DNA from: Numida meleagris
Lineage: Eukaryota; Chordata; Aves; Galliformes; Numididae
Assembly: GCF_002078875.1 (NCBI RefSeq)
Contig: NC_034415.1
Location: 15,359,778 to 15,423,777, forward strand
DNA length: 64,000 nt
Reading direction: 5' to 3'
Shown here piece by piece: positions 13,001-25,635 of this stretch. Below the pieces are notes generated by a model. It did not search any database and had not been told where the DNA came from. It saw only the letters and a list, made by a program, of their open reading frames with translations. The position numbers and the translations under genes were made by a program. The stretch's first letter is position 1, and each line of letters opens with the position of its first letter.

Positions 13001-15073
13001 TAATATCCTATGTGAAGGTCGGTCTCATAGATTTCATTCCTTAATATTCTAGCTGACATTCCCATTTTCTGAAGCATGAGTCTTTAGATACATAAGTCTT
13101 AGATATTGTAGTATCAAGAAGGCTACTATGCTCAGCATTGCAATTAGGGACAGAGAATCCTCTTACTGTGGTACATGTGCCCAGTAAACCAAAGCTTCCA
13201 AATTATTATTTGTTAATGATTTTACTAAGACTCTCATAATGAGACAGACAGGTTTTACATGTGAGTGCTTTTTGATTCAGCACCTAAGACTTGAAAAATT
13301 GTTTAAAAGAAGTAGCATCAGTGTTCAATGTAGGTGATAAAATACGTTTAATGCTAACATCCATACAGCTCTCTGCTGCATAGCTTCAACTTATGAAGTA
13401 TTTTACTTTTCTGTTGAAAGGCATGACGTTGAGTTATTTTTTCAAGATGGAAGAAGAGAAACTATTATTGTATTAATTTATATTCAAACAATATTAAAAT
13501 GGTAGTTTAAAACCACAAGAATCCTCCTCGTTGAAACTAACAAAATAGTCAAATGAAGAAGAACCTATTCAAAATTGTCTTTTAATAAAAGTTTAAAGTC
13601 TTCAAAATATATTTGCCCCTCGAGCAAACTTTTTTCATTTAATATTGTGTCTGTTAATTAGTGCTTCAAATTTGCAAATTCTTTATTGGTTTATATCAAT
13701 GTAATACCCAAAGCTCATCTCATTGCCAGATTTGAATGAAATATGATCCTGTTTATTCTATTAAAACGAAGGCTTGAAATTGTTACCCAAATGCCACAGG
13801 AATTCTTGCCATTTTCTCATCAAATTCCTCATCAGATTTTTTGTTAAAGTCACATTGTTTTAGATTTTGAGCCTTGGCATTTAAATGAAATTCAATGTGC
13901 CCCACAGGAGAAAACATCTGCAGGGACATATTATGTACAATATCCATTCCAATCAAGCTATAGTGTACTGTGTGACTGAATGAGAAGCTTATTCTTACTC
14001 TGCTTAGATTTAGCCTGTTGTGGCTATTGAATCAATCTGTGAGAAGAAATGCTTAGAAAATTAAACAGAACAAGAAAGCTGTTTTTAATACTCAGAGCAA
14101 GTACTTTCAGTTGCACATTATTAATTTCAGAATGACATTTTAAAAAAAAGAACCTGAAGGAGTTTGGTGCCAAATTCCCTGTGAAATTCAATGCAATTTG
14201 GGAATCAGACCCCTCAGAGTGCCTTGACAAACCTGCTCTCTGAGTGATTAACACTGAGAGTTTTCTTTAAGTATAAAGTTATGGTATACAGAAATTGAAG
14301 GGAGTAGGGAGGGATTGGGGGACTGGAAAAAGAAAAGAAAATCAGTTTTATATAGTATGTGTTAAAGAAATTGCAGAAATTCCATGAACACGAGGTCAGC
14401 TACCATTAAAGAAGACCTACTATCTGTAGAGCCGGCTCTTTTCTGTTTGAAGTGGCTGCCTCATCCTTTCACACTAACCCTGCTCCACATTACCAGTTGA
14501 TGGCAAAAAAGGCAGTGTGGAGGGGGAAGACCTTCTGCAGTGGCAGTAGGCGTTTATGGAACCAGCTCCCCTTTCCTAATGAGAAGTTCAGAGCAAAAAT
14601 AGTTTCCTTAAAATGTATTAAGGTGAGAGAGTCCTCTGCCATCCTTTGAAAGGGTAGTTTTTACAGCAGAACATCTACCTATAAACCTGCCTGAAACATC
14701 TCTTCAGCTGCAGGACTGTGAGTGAGATCTGTCGCTGCTAGCTTTTTAGCTTCTTTTAAATACAGACTGGAGGAGCCATGGCAGTGGAGGTGAGAGGAGC
14801 ACTGCAGGGAATCACTAGCATTGACCTGTAGTTAGCATTCCAGGCCACGAGGACTACATCATGAATACTGTGCCCAGATTTTGTGTGCCCCAGTACAGGA
14901 AGAATGTCAATAAACAGGAGAAAATTCAATAGTGGGCAAGAAAAGTGGAGCCAGTCTGTTCACAGAGGTGCATGGTGGGACTAGGAGTGAAAACATGCAT
15001 AATTTTTTTTTTTTTAAAAGAGATTCTGACTGGTTAGAAAAGAAACAGCACAGTTAGTCTTTGGAACAGAGGA
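10050..15073. other. AT-rich non-coding stretch, no gene seen
   Basis: No gene is recognised. Open frames are short and lack motifs. A segment near 12148-12190 (ttagatcctgtaatcc, then gcattggtgtaaag) faintly resembles old bird/turtle repeats. An open frame at 14452-14649 contains a short stretch reminiscent of LINE C-termini and is listed separately. A T run of about 13 lies at 15002-15014. Confidence 0.6.
14452..14649 (+). pseudogene. Possible relic of a LINE ORF2 C-terminus
   Basis: This is a 65-codon open frame in G+C-richer sequence than its flanks. Near its middle it reads SGSRRLWNQLP. A pattern like aPrlWNsLP is common near the C-terminus of several non-LTR retrotransposon ORF2 proteins (L2-, RTE- and CR1-like). 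Nothing else of ORF2 is recognisable and no 3' tail can be seen. It may be a very old fragment or simply a chance frame. Confidence 0.2.
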
Positions 15074-15227
15074 TGCAGACAGGCTGTGCATCCTTGGGGG
15101 TTTTCATCACCAGTTTAGAAGCAGCCCTGCTGAGCCTGATCTGACTGAAGAGCCAGCTCCACTTCCAGCATTAGTTTGGACTAGAGACCGCCTGAGGTCT
15201 CTTCCAACCTGAATTATTCTGTGATAC
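15074..15227 (+). mobile_element. CR1 LINE 3' fragment, old copy
   Basis: The segment opens with gcagacaggctgtgcatcct and ggaggtttt-like text and continues through an agcctgatctgactgaag block. It ends with ggactagagaccgcctgagg, tctcttccaacctgaattat and tctgtgatac. These blocks, in this order, are those of an older CR1 subfamily's ORF2 end and 3' UTR. The copy is about 155 bp, plus strand, and diverged. The terminal repeat has decayed to a single unit. Confidence 0.8.
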
Positions 15228-16446
15228 AACTGATTTTACAGACAAAGTGTAGGGTTTCTGTTTAAAATCCTCTATGCCTTACTTGAAGTAAACCCCAAAG
15301 TGCTCATCTTTCAATATTATGTCTAGAACTTCAGTGTAGTCTGAATTACAGGTATTGCCTTCTCTAGCCATATTGCATTTTATCACTTTATTTCTGATGC
15401 TTTCATATGAATCTAATAATTATAGTGTCCTTATCCTACCTGTTTCTCTCAGACTTACATCAGTGTGATCTTCTGGTGGTTTATAGGTCCTCTGAAGAGT
15501 ATTTTGGATTAAGTGATTAATAATTTAAAAAAAATGATGACGATACAGCAATACAGGCAGGAACACTGCTCTGGTACAGTTACCATATAAAGATCTTTCA
15601 ATCTGTAGGGTACGGAGGAAAAAAAAGAATAATTATAACAATACAGTGAATTTATGGTAGGTCATGAATTCTGCACTTTGTGTGCCCATCTGACTAGAGC
15701 AGGCACGTTAACGCTTACAAGCGTATGATTAACCCAGGTATTGTAATCCTAAACTTCTCGTGTTCACATTTGATTCCTTCAAGTCAGATGAGACAAGAGT
15801 TGAACACTTGAGTTTGGAATTCAGCAAATCTGTACACCAAGGAGAAGAGTTGTTACTGAAAGAACCCTAGTTGAAATCTCCTGCATTGGATACTCTAAAA
15901 GTATTAATGTAATTTTAACAGCTGTCCTGGTGTAAATAGTTTGTTAGACATAAATTAGGTAAACCAGATAGCTAGTAGGTTGATGAAGATCCACTGCAGA
16001 GTCCTCTTTGTAAGAGTCTGGTACACCTAGAGCTAACTTAATCAAAAAAAGTCATTTTAAGCACAAATTGTTGCATATAGTCTTTACAAAATGTCTTTCA
16101 AATCCTTTTGTTTCTGATATAAAGGGAGTCAGAATCTCCGTCCACTTTTATCTTATTGTGTAATAGAAGATAGTTTTGTTGTGATTTTTTTTTCCAAGAC
16201 CACTCTCTCCCCTTACTCGTTGCCACAAACTGAAATTTATTTTCTTTCAGAATTCACATGTAGCTAGCTGTGTTGAGCAAAAAAGGAGGATGAAAAGCAA
16301 GTGCCAGTAGTATGGGTTTTTCTATTACTTGTCATGTTAATTGGGACACTTTGGAGGCCATGAAAGGATAGAAAAAAGCTGATCAGAAAGTTTTTTCGTT
16401 CTTGTGCTGTATTACCATGAAGGGCAATTCATGCTCTGTGGAGACT

Positions 16447-16501
16447 GCAGTACAAACATCGCAGTACAAACATCGCAGTACAAACATCGCAGTACAAACA
16501 T
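16447..16501 (+). repeat. 14-bp minisatellite, about 3.9 copies
   Basis: The unit gcagtacaaacatc is repeated head to tail: 16447-16460, 16461-16474, 16475-16488 and a partial fourth copy ending about 16501. The copies are identical over the visible length, so the array is young or homogenised. It falls in a minus-strand open frame (16383-16583) where it encodes an imperfect Cys-rich pattern. Since 14 is not a multiple of 3, the reading frame shifts each unit, which argues against coding. Confidence 0.95.
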
Positions 16502-19500
16502 TTTTTAAAGAGAAACATGAGGAGTAGTAAATAGTGCGGTGAATATTTTGGTCATAGTGGGATAAACAAGAGGTAAGGAACAAACTAAAATATCACCATG
16601 CTTGTTCCACAGCTCCACTCCTGCTTGCAGGAAGGAGGAGGGCTGGTGACATGATGACTGAATAGAGATTTATGGCAAGGTTAGCTTGTTTTTCTCCAAA
16701 TTTTTCATATCTGCTGTATACTTAAATAGTACTGCAAAAAACAGTGCTAAAATAGCATCAGGGTTCATGTTTATTTTTCTCAGTGATTCCCTGTTATGCT
16801 TGCAGAGCTGACATGCCAAAGATGAACTTCTCAACTGCCTCTTCAGCAAACTCAACTGGTTTCTGAATGTCAGTCAGATTTTTTTCTAGTTCAAGCATAA
16901 TTATCACTAATACAAATTTCAGTAGGTCAACTCTGCTTTCACTTACAGCTAGGTGCTATACTTACCTTTCACATGTAGAATACAGGATTCATTTGTTTTT
17001 CTCTTGCAGTTATTTGATTGACAACATTTTTTTTTGCATTTGTTACAGAACTCTAATTCTTCGTGAGTTAAATCTGTCTGGCTTTCCTGGCTTTAGCTAT
17101 GCGGTATCTGCAGTGCTAACATGAGTAAAATAGTACTTCTCTGCTTATTTATTTTAGTCACTAAAGTTAATAGATACAAAGATATTAAGTTTTGTATGAA
17201 AGCAGACATATTGAATAGACGGTTGTTATTTTTACAGGCAGAGTACATATGCAAAACAGAAAGCTGCTAATACCACAGAGATAAAAGGATAATTTACACT
17301 AATTTATGAAGCTAATTAATCAAATGAACTGAGTATATTAACCAGTTGGTGATATTCTGCTGAGCAGGAACGGAAACAGTTAGAAACTTCTTCAGACTTT
17401 TTTTTAATTACAGTGACATGTTTTAACTTTGTAATATAAGTTTCCTACCATGATAACCTTTTCATAGACACTAACAGCTTAAGCTCTTCTAATAAGTACG
17501 AAATGCAAATACTCAAAATGTCCAGGCAGATTCCTCTTTGTATCATAACGTTTTCTTGATGAATTACTGAGAATGAAAGAGATAGCATGTGGAGACCCTG
17601 CTAGCAATAAATATGATGGGTATGAAAATATTTTAAATATTTAGTACATGATTATTAATAAGAACAGTAGGGCTTTATCTGAGTTTTGTAGAATTTTTAA
17701 AAAAATTGAAGTTGTGACTTTACAGCTTCAAAATAAGATTTTGCAGTGGAAAAATGTGGTGTTTCTGCTAAAACTATGGTAAATATAAAACCAAAGAAAG
17801 GTCGTTTTATATTGCCTGTTGTCTGTACGAGACAGAGAGGCAATGCTTTTCAGTGTCAGATTTGCTAGTGAAACCATCAGCAAGATGGTTTCAGCAAGAG
17901 AAAAAGAGCAAAATGTTTCTAGATAGATGCAAGAGTTTTGCAAAGGCAGGCCAGACTAGGGCATCCAAATTCTTTCAGATAGAATTAAGGCTTGCTTTCT
18001 GATGTGACAGAAATGCTGTGTAATGAATCCAATTCATCTCTTTTAGAAATTGGGGGAAGGAGACATGTAAAATGAATGAGAATTTTTCCTTGAGTGTCCA
18101 GGGCTAATCTGCACAAATACTACCAAAATTGTGGAGTGCATAATTCAGGTGATATGTGAACTGCAACTGTACGACAGCTTGTTGACATAAGCAGTTGGGC
18201 TACAGGCTTTCTGTCCGCTATGCCTGTTCTGGCATTTTGACATCACCTGTAGTAACCTGGGAAGAACTGAGATTTGTGTATCTGTAATGAAGTTGTATGG
18301 CCAAGAATGGTATGGAAAGGTGAGGTAGAGATAGGATCTGAGACCTTAATCTGTCAGGCTAATTAATAGTGTGTGCTGGAGTACTGTGCCGGAGAGAGTG
18401 AGCTCATACTGCAGAAAGTTTGGAGGTAAGGTCAGAGAGGAAGCGATAACTGTTCATCTGCTGCTTAAAGCAAGTTTGGGAGCCCCTGCTATCAAATATA
18501 AAAATCAATGAAATCAAGTTTGTCTAGGTTTAGTGGTGTCTTCAGTAACATTTAGAGATTTGTTTTCCATTCACATTTAATTTATTTTTTTCTTGAACTT
18601 TAATTTCCTGCGCCTTCGTGCTAAAAAGTGCTGACGGCATCAGTGGTGTGCCATGTTGGTACATAAGGAATAGAATCCAAATGGAAGGGACATTTCTTCT
18701 TCCTGCCCAATCCATTTCCTACATAGGGGGAGCTGAGAGGAACAGCCTCTCTGATACCTTTTGAACCTTTTGTCAACTGACAGGCAGCAACTCTTAAAAC
18801 TACTCTACTTTGTTTTGGGGTCTGAACTGAACAAACAAGAAAGCAAAATGCTCAAAAATGGACTTCTGGGTCTTGTCCTGCTGAGCAATTCTTGGTAATA
18901 CAATAAATACAGCATACCAAACCAATATTTCCAAGGGTATCATTACAAGAAAATGACAAGAGGAAATTTTAAGATGTAGGTAAAAAGTTCGGTGACAATT
19001 TTCCATTAACTTGCAGGAGAGGTATTCCTAACTTTTCCTTATGTCTGTGAAGGTTTCTCCTTAACATATTTAATGCTGACTTGTACCGCAGCTTTTGCCT
19101 TTCTATGTTAAATCATTAACTGATGTTACTCAGTTTGTAGTTTCAAGGACAGTTCATATTTTTTGCTTCTTTTCAATTTGTGGAATAGTTCCTCCCACGG
19201 TAATTCCCACACATTTTTATTGCACACTGAGTGGCCTCAATTCAAATGTCTTCTATGAACTTGAGCATCTTTCAGCATGAAACGTAAGCTACGAGTTTCA
19301 GAAATAGTTATAATTTTAGGGATTAGTGCCTTTCAATGCACAGAATACCTTTTGTAAGTTTTGTATTGTGAGAGAGTTGCTGGTATCTTCTTAGAAGCAG
19401 TTGCTTCAGATCAAAAACATTTCCCACTCTATTGTCCCTTACCATATCAAATAACAACTGAAACAGCAACAGCCAATGAACATGGATCAATGATATCTTC

Positions 19501-19703
19501 AGCCACTGCATTTGTGTAGGTTTAATCCATTTATGTGAAAATCAACTTAGTGCTGGCCTGTTTTTTTTCTTTACTGGAAACAATTGATAACATTACTTCA
19601 GAAGAAATTAATCCAGAGAATTAATTAGCAGAATCTAATATCCAATAAATGGAGTCTTGAGAAAGATTTCATGGGTGGTCAATTGTGACGTTAAATGGAA
19701 GGT

Positions 19704-19718
19704 AAAAAAAAAAAAAAA
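19704..19718 (+). repeat. Poly-A run (15 A)
   Basis: An uninterrupted run of 15 A is followed by acc-cgc. There is no recognisable retroposed body upstream, so it is treated as a simple repeat. Confidence 0.85.
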
Positions 19719-20000
19719 CCCGCATACTGTTAGCTATTTTCCATAATCAAACAGAAGTGACAGGAAAGGAGTAAATAGGATGACATCAACTTTGGATAGA
19801 AATAAATAGGTCAGTTCTTGTACCTGTCACAAAAAAGCTTTGAGAACAGTTTTCATGTGTTTTTTTTCTTTTTTCTTTTTTTAACCAAGACCTATATTTA
19901 GGAGCATACATTTTAGGCAGACATACTTTGAAAAATAAAAATCATTGTTACCTGGCCAGTGGCTTTGATACTTTGATACTACAGAAGCTGCATTTGTATT

Positions 20001-20046
20001 CTAGGATCAGATTCAGCCCCAGTCAGTGGGAGCAAATGAGGGTCAC
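20001..20046. repeat. Possible old amniote interspersed repeat fragment
   Basis: ctaggatcagattcagcccc followed by agtcagtgggagcaaatgag resembles a common old bird/turtle repeat (ggatcaggcccattgaagtcaatgggag...). The match is short and uncertain. Confidence 0.3.
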
Positions 20047-20300
20047 AACTCATTGCCTTTGTTGTGGTTTCTGGGGCTCTTAGTAGTTTAAGCTTTCACA
20101 GTTCAGGAAATTGGACTTTGCATACTATCAGCTGGGGAAGCTTGACTCATGTCCCTAACTGTAGAGTTTGAACTTTTGATTGCAAGTTTGAACTCCTTAT
20201 TTCTTTATTTTCATTACTGAAAAAATGCACTTAGAAATACAAATGGATATTGGTGTGCTATTTCATCAGGTCTGTATGCGTGTACAGCCAAGCACTGTGA

Positions 20301-20403
20301 GCCAGATTTTCTAAAGTATTTAAGAGCTCAAACTTTCAGAGAGATGCCCAATAGGATCTTTGAGAGACTGTCTGCATGTTTAAGAAGCTAAATGACTTTA
20401 AGT
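20301..20403. repeat. Possible old amniote interspersed repeat fragment
   Basis: gccagattttctaaagtatt, then taagagctcaaa, and later gatgcccaataggatcttt followed by a gtttaagaagctaaatgac block. This follows the order of an old repeat I recall from birds and turtles, in which ccagattttcaaaggtattt is followed by aggtgcctaaa and later by ggattttcaaaagc. It is badly diverged. Similar relics lie near 34391 and 63227. Confidence 0.35.
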
Positions 20404-20410
20404 ATCTTGA

Positions 20411-20442
20411 TTTTTTTATTATTATTATTATTTTTTTTTTTT
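20411..20442 (+). repeat. TTA and poly-T simple repeat
   Basis: A T7 run, then four to five TTA units, then a T12 run. Confidence 0.9.
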
Positions 20443-20886
20443 AAGATTTAAGCAACTGTTTAAGTGCTTTCTTGGAACAGGGGCTTAATAAGTGTGAAGG
20501 TTTCTTTAAATACTGAATGGAGCATGTTTTTTTGGTGATGGGAATTGTTCATGCACCTCACAAATGGGGAAGATGTTTCTAAAGATTGGTCGTATTTCAC
20601 TTGGGAACATTTTCTTCTTAAAACTGACTTTTGCTGCTGACTGCAGTAGATATAACTTTAAGAAAAAAGAAACCACTTTCCAGATAGAAATTCTATTTTA
20701 ATCCATTTCTTTCTTGACCCATAGGCCTACGTATCCCTGACTTACTCTGCAGGCTGTAGCTTGTCACAGAGAATGATTCTGCTTTTGGCAGCTGTGCTCA
20801 TTCAGCGTGTTTGCTAACTTAGCAGCAAAGTGCTTCTGTATTTGCTTTGTCTTGGTTCCTGAGCAATGACTTATTTACTGAAACAT

Positions 20887-20943
20887 TTCTTTCCCTCTTA
20901 TTTTTTTTCCTCTTTCTTTCTTTCTTTCTTTTTTTTTCCTTTC
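20887..20943 (+). repeat. Polypyrimidine tract with TTTC repeat
   Basis: A nearly pure C/T stretch that includes about five TTTC units and a T9 run, then cctttcac. It is a simple repeat, but it lies just upstream of an exon-like segment (20968-21016). It could act as a splice-acceptor tract if that exon were real. Confidence 0.9.
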
Positions 20944-20967
20944 ACGTATTGGAACCGATCGTGTGAG

Positions 20968-21016
20968 TGAAATTCAGGATGCTGTGACCGCAGGACTGTG
21001 TGCTGTGTTCTTGAAG
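20968..21016 (+). other. Candidate small exon, unconfirmed
   Basis: The 57-bp polypyrimidine tract ends at 20943. The first AG after it is at 20966-20967, with no earlier AG in between. The segment is open in one frame, reading EIQDAVTAGLCAVFLK, and ends AAG before GTATTA, an acceptable donor. It contains a CpG, as does the sequence just upstream, in a CpG-poor region. I do not recognise the peptide. Another acceptor is possible at 20976-20977. Splice motifs of this quality also occur by chance, so confidence is low. Confidence 0.2.
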
Positions 21017-24000
21017 GTATTATAACCTTGTGTTTCACTCATTACTCTGACTAAAACAATGTGTAACTGCAAAAATAACTATTAGGACAACAAGCTCTAT
21101 TAATGTTCATATTAGAAATCTTTTTGGTACAGTCATACTCACAAAATCAGTAATTTTTTAAGATGTAAACTTCTTGGATATATTTAAATTAATTGTTGAT
21201 TTTTTTCCAGCAAAAAATGCCCTGAGGCTTGTGTAAAACTAGTGGCTACATAAAGCTGAAGAATCAGATGTCTGCTGGGCAAATTGACAGAACTCATTAA
21301 TCTTGGATGCAGTGTACTATAGAGTCTGTCCTTTCATGCACCTGCCCATGCCTAAAGTAATTACATGATGGCACTATTAATACTGAAGAGCTTGAGTGGG
21401 GATAGGGTTATCTTCTCTTCTTAGTAATTGATTGCTAGCTGATTAGTGGACAGCGTTTTTCCTACAGTATAATTGCCTTTCTGCTATTGTAGCCTCTCTA
21501 ACCTGGGGTTAGGCCATTTTGCACATTCTGAAGCCTTGACAATAGCACCATACCCCTCAAACTAATGAACTGGAACATGGTCGTGGTGGAGTCCCCAAAC
21601 AGAAGATGACTGGCTAAATGTATTTCAATGATATCATATTTTAAAGCAATCAGCCGACAGCTGATTTGTTGCCTCCCACCCCCCAACCCCTTTCCACAGA
21701 GATATTTTCAAACCCCATATTTCCTATGTGGAAGAGCAGGCAGGCAGTTGACTTATATTCAGTCACATCTGTTGCTTGTGTAGAGCTATTGTCTGAAATG
21801 TATCAGACCTGTGGAGTAAGTTTTTCTGCGACCCTATAGAAATAGCTTCTTTGAGAGCCAATTGTTAAGAAAGGAGTGGTATGAATTCTGCACTGAGGTC
21901 TCAGATACCCTGCTCTCTCAAAATGATAGTATTCTCTTATGCTGAAAGTTGACTCTGTGAGGGTTTCATTAACATCTGGCAGGTATTAGGCTGCTGCTCA
22001 CGAATCTGCCCAGTGAGGCACCTCACAGCAAGGAGCTGGCTGGGGAGGGCAGGGGGTCCCAGGGCTGCCTCCTGCTCAACAGCTTTGCCACCTTGTGACC
22101 CTGATGCCAGGCTGAAAGGTTGCGTGGCAAGAGACTTGACACGTCTGAATCCTAGGAGTTAGGCATGAAATAAATGCTAATTTCCAAGTTCTTACTCTTT
22201 TTCCTAGGCCCCCCAGCTTTCTGTGTACCTGAAAAATAAAAATGACCTTGCATCTGTCTTCAAGGTATTATGCTCTGTGTCTCTTTTGGTGTAAGTAGGC
22301 ATTTCGTATAGCTCTGCAGTAAACCACACCTGTGTTAATCTTTGAACCAGAGGTATATTCCAAAAAGCAGAGTGCAAGAGCAGTTGTCCAGTGTGTAATG
22401 TAACCTGCTTGGAAGGACATTTCTTATTTCTGCAAATTGCCAAGTTCTCTAAAGTATGACGGTCTTCTTTCAGAATAATTCTAAACTAGCCCGAAATCTA
22501 AATGACTTCTGGCATTCTGAATGTTGCGTGCCCTGCAAAATAATGGAAACACAGATGAAATGATGGAGTGTTTTGACTGATGGTTTCATAGTTGCCTGTG
22601 GGAAGGCTCACATGGAAATCAAATCTTGTAACAACTGAATTTTGAAAGCACTAGTTTAGGTATCACATATGCTTCCTCTCAGATGATGGAGATTTGTACC
22701 TGATCGATGATTCTCAAAACAAACTGCTGACAGATGTGTAGTAGGTACAGAGAAAGGAGTTGTGTCTGTAAGCAGGTTGAGAGGAGAAAAATTGTTAGCG
22801 GCCTCCAGATCTTGAAGCCATGGAAAAGTTCAGAGGGCTTGGTTGCCGAAGAAAAGGAGGAGAGGCCAACTGATTTTTGCATAGACTTACCTTTGACATG
22901 ACTGCTATTATAAAAGAAACTTTCAGATCTGGAGTATGAGCTTCATGGGAACTGGACTTAAAGGAAACAAAGCCTCCTGCATGGTGTGAGTCTGTGCTCT
23001 GTGGCATAACCTGCCTGCAAGAAACTGCAGTGTGTGCATCTATGTAGGTTCTGTATTATGTCAGATTGTGTTGTAATGAAAAAGCACTTGTATGGTGTGT
23101 ATACTAACTAGTTAGATTTTACAAGGAGACACTCTAGTTTATGTTCCATGCCCTTACACAGTATTCTGTGGAAATGTCCTTTACACATTTGCCTGGGATT
23201 ATAAACCGAGACTGGACAGTTCTCAGTGAGTTAGTATTCTTATAAAAGTGTCTAGCACACAAGCTGATGCAAATTGCAGCACTTTTTAGCATTTATAGGC
23301 ATATGACGGGATTAGAAATGGATATTAAGGAGTCTTCTGCTCATAATAGAAGTGTGTTGTAGGGAAAGGGGAGACAAGCCTTCTCTTTTTTCTCCTGATT
23401 TTGTTTTCTGCAAACATAGAATAGCCTGTTCTTTGCACCATAAAATTTAAACCAGAAATATTGAACTGCATAATTAGTTAAAACAGTCCTTACAGCTGTT
23501 TACTTGTTAGAACATCATTTATTGGGTGGAAGGAGAAAGAATGACTGCATATATATATATTACATTAACATTTTCTAAAAATTCTTCAGAGTTTACTGGG
23601 AAATATTGTTCTAAGTGGCCTGTACTAGGTGTAGTAAACAAATCTCGAAGATGTTAAGGTTGCAATATGAAACATTCAGGTCAGGAAATGCCAGCATTAA
23701 GTTTGTTCCCATAGCAGCATTTGCCTGCTTTGTGGCTATGTTTTGTGAACAGTCTTTAATTACTGGATCACATGCTGGGTTTTCCTACAGGACCGCTGCT
23801 TCATTCATTGCACAGATGGGTTATGTTCTCTGAGTTCAGAATTTTACCTTTTTTGTTTCATGTGTGACCCTAATTCCTATTATCTGGGAAGTACTCATAT
23901 CCTGCCTTAATTAAAGAAATTTTCACTTCTTTGTAGGCGTATATAGACTGCTTATTGAAATATGCTCCTCAAATATTATAATATTAATTTTCATGCTGCC

Positions 24001-24609
24001 TTTGGAAAGAGAAAATTGTATGTCCTTTTTACATAGCAGCCACAGAAAGACTATCAAATTTTGTCCGTTATTTTGTCTAAGACACTTAAGACCTGATTTT
24101 ACAGAATGCTTAGCAGAATACATAATAATATGTATGTACTTTGGTAGAGTTCCTTTTGATTTTGCTCAGCTGCTGAAGTTTTTAGTACTTCTGGAAATTA
24201 CAGATTGGGAAAAAAGGAGCACAATGGGCGCACTCTTTTTAGCCACTTGGGCTATCAGCTCAGTCACAGGTTGTTACAGCTGGGAAATCCAGAACAAATT
24301 AAAAGACTGTTCTTGTGTCACCCAGTGCTATTTACTGCAACTTGCAAAAATTCCCTGTCACATTCTGTTGCACTTAGAACACTTTAAAAACAAACTAATT
24401 CCCAGGAAAAAAACAGGGGAGATGAAAGGCATCTTCACTTGTTCAGTAGAGATTTTTTACGAAATTTTACTCTTCGTTGTACTTCATCCTTCAAAATAGT
24501 AATTCACAAACGTACATACTGCCGAAAAGCAATGACACAAATAGGCGTGGTTGTGAAGTGAGGGATATTTATCTCTGGTAAGAGAGGTCTTATAAAAGTC
24601 TGGTAGAGA
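21017..24609. other. AT-rich non-coding stretch; one long unassigned open frame
   Basis: No gene is recognised. A G+C-richer patch at about 21990-22100 holds no open frame I can name. The open frame 23993-24499 (168 codons, plus) is the longest outside the G+C-rich block and the repeats. It reads through without repeats but shows no recognisable motif; it is listed among the findings. A short AT repeat lies near 23550-23561. Confidence 0.55.
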
Positions 24610-25071
24610 GCCTGGGTGGGTCCCATGTTTTTCCAAGTCTCTTGGGCTCCTCTGCTGTATGTGCCTGCTGTTGCAGCAACCCTGTTGAAACAGGGCCGAG
24701 CCCTGTCCTTTGTGATGTCAGTGGGCATTGATGGCACTTCTGAGAGGGTGCCAAAGGGTTCTCTCCTCAGAAGTGCTCATCAGTTGATGCCAAGTCTCCG
24801 CTGGCTGTTACGCAGGCTGGGCCAGTGTCCGTAGCCCCCTCCAGCAAGATGATGATCAAGGAGCTCTTAGCATCCAGATGGTAGAAGATTGTAGTCACTT
24901 GGAGATGCCTTCACCCCAAGAACCTTTGGTGGGCTGAGGCATGTCCTGCTCCACCAGCTGGCTGTCATCCTGAAAAGAATTGACTGTCAGATGGACGAAA
25001 ACGCTTCCCTGAAATTATGATTCCTGCACTTTGATCCACCTGCCCCTTTTGCTGCTGGGATCCCTACTCAC

Positions 25072-25321
25072 TTGCATTGCTTTCCTGTTGTCCATCCACA
25101 GTGGAGCTGGAGTGGGATGAGGAGCAACTCCTCTTCCTTGCTCCTTGTGCCTTCTTCCCTGACTGCTGGCAGTTGAGCTCCTTGTGATGTTGGAGGGTCG
25201 TCAGGTACCTCTCCAATAAGTCTAGCTGGGTCTCCACCTGGCTGAGCTGGTTGTAATAATTTATGGTGTTCTTTCTCAAGCAGTCTGTTCCCGGGGAATC
25301 AGAGGGCATTTGTCCCGTTCC
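25072..25321 (-). other. Candidate internal exon encoding a leucine-rich helix and basic/serine tail
   Basis: Read on the minus strand, a pyrimidine-rich tract (cctttcacttcaattccag) ends at 25322. An 83-codon open segment follows, then AA before GTGAGT at 25071. The frame is open from the first base, so the upstream phase would be 0. The peptide contains LSQVETQLDLLERYLTTLQ, with hydrophobic residues spaced as in a short amphipathic or coiled-coil helix. A Lys/Arg patch (GKKAQGARKRS) and a serine-rich end follow. A helix like this near the C-terminus is reminiscent of Myb/SANT-like, transposon-derived proteins expanded in reptiles, but I see no certain Myb domain. The exon call is inferred from splice signals plus frame; there is no expression evidence. 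Confidence 0.35.
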
Positions 25322-25635
25322 CTGGAATTGAAGTGAAAGGGAAGCAGGCTCGTTTTGCAGAGAATTGTCCTGCAGGGCTCAGCTTCCTCTGGAGGTGGTC
25401 CAGCCTCACAGGACTGCTCGAGGCAGCACATGGGGCTCACACCACCTCCAGCAGACCCCGTGTTGCACAGGGGCTCCCAGTGGGTGTCAGCCCTGTGTCT
25501 GACCAAGTCCCTTAGGAGAGGTAATAGACTTTCTGGGATATGCTTTCCTTGGAAGCCTTCATGGACAAGGTCTTTGTGGTTCCCCACTCCCTACCAGCAG
25601 CTCCCCTTCCTGTGCAATGCATCTCAGTCACTCAC

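Larger units (their letters stand above)
15228..20886. other. AT-rich non-coding stretch, no gene seen
   Basis: No gene is recognised; open frames of 60-85 codons look like chance. It holds the 14-bp minisatellite at 16447-16501, an A15 run at 19704-19718, possible old repeat fragments near 20001 and 20301, and a TTA/T simple repeat at 20411-20442. Confidence 0.6.
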
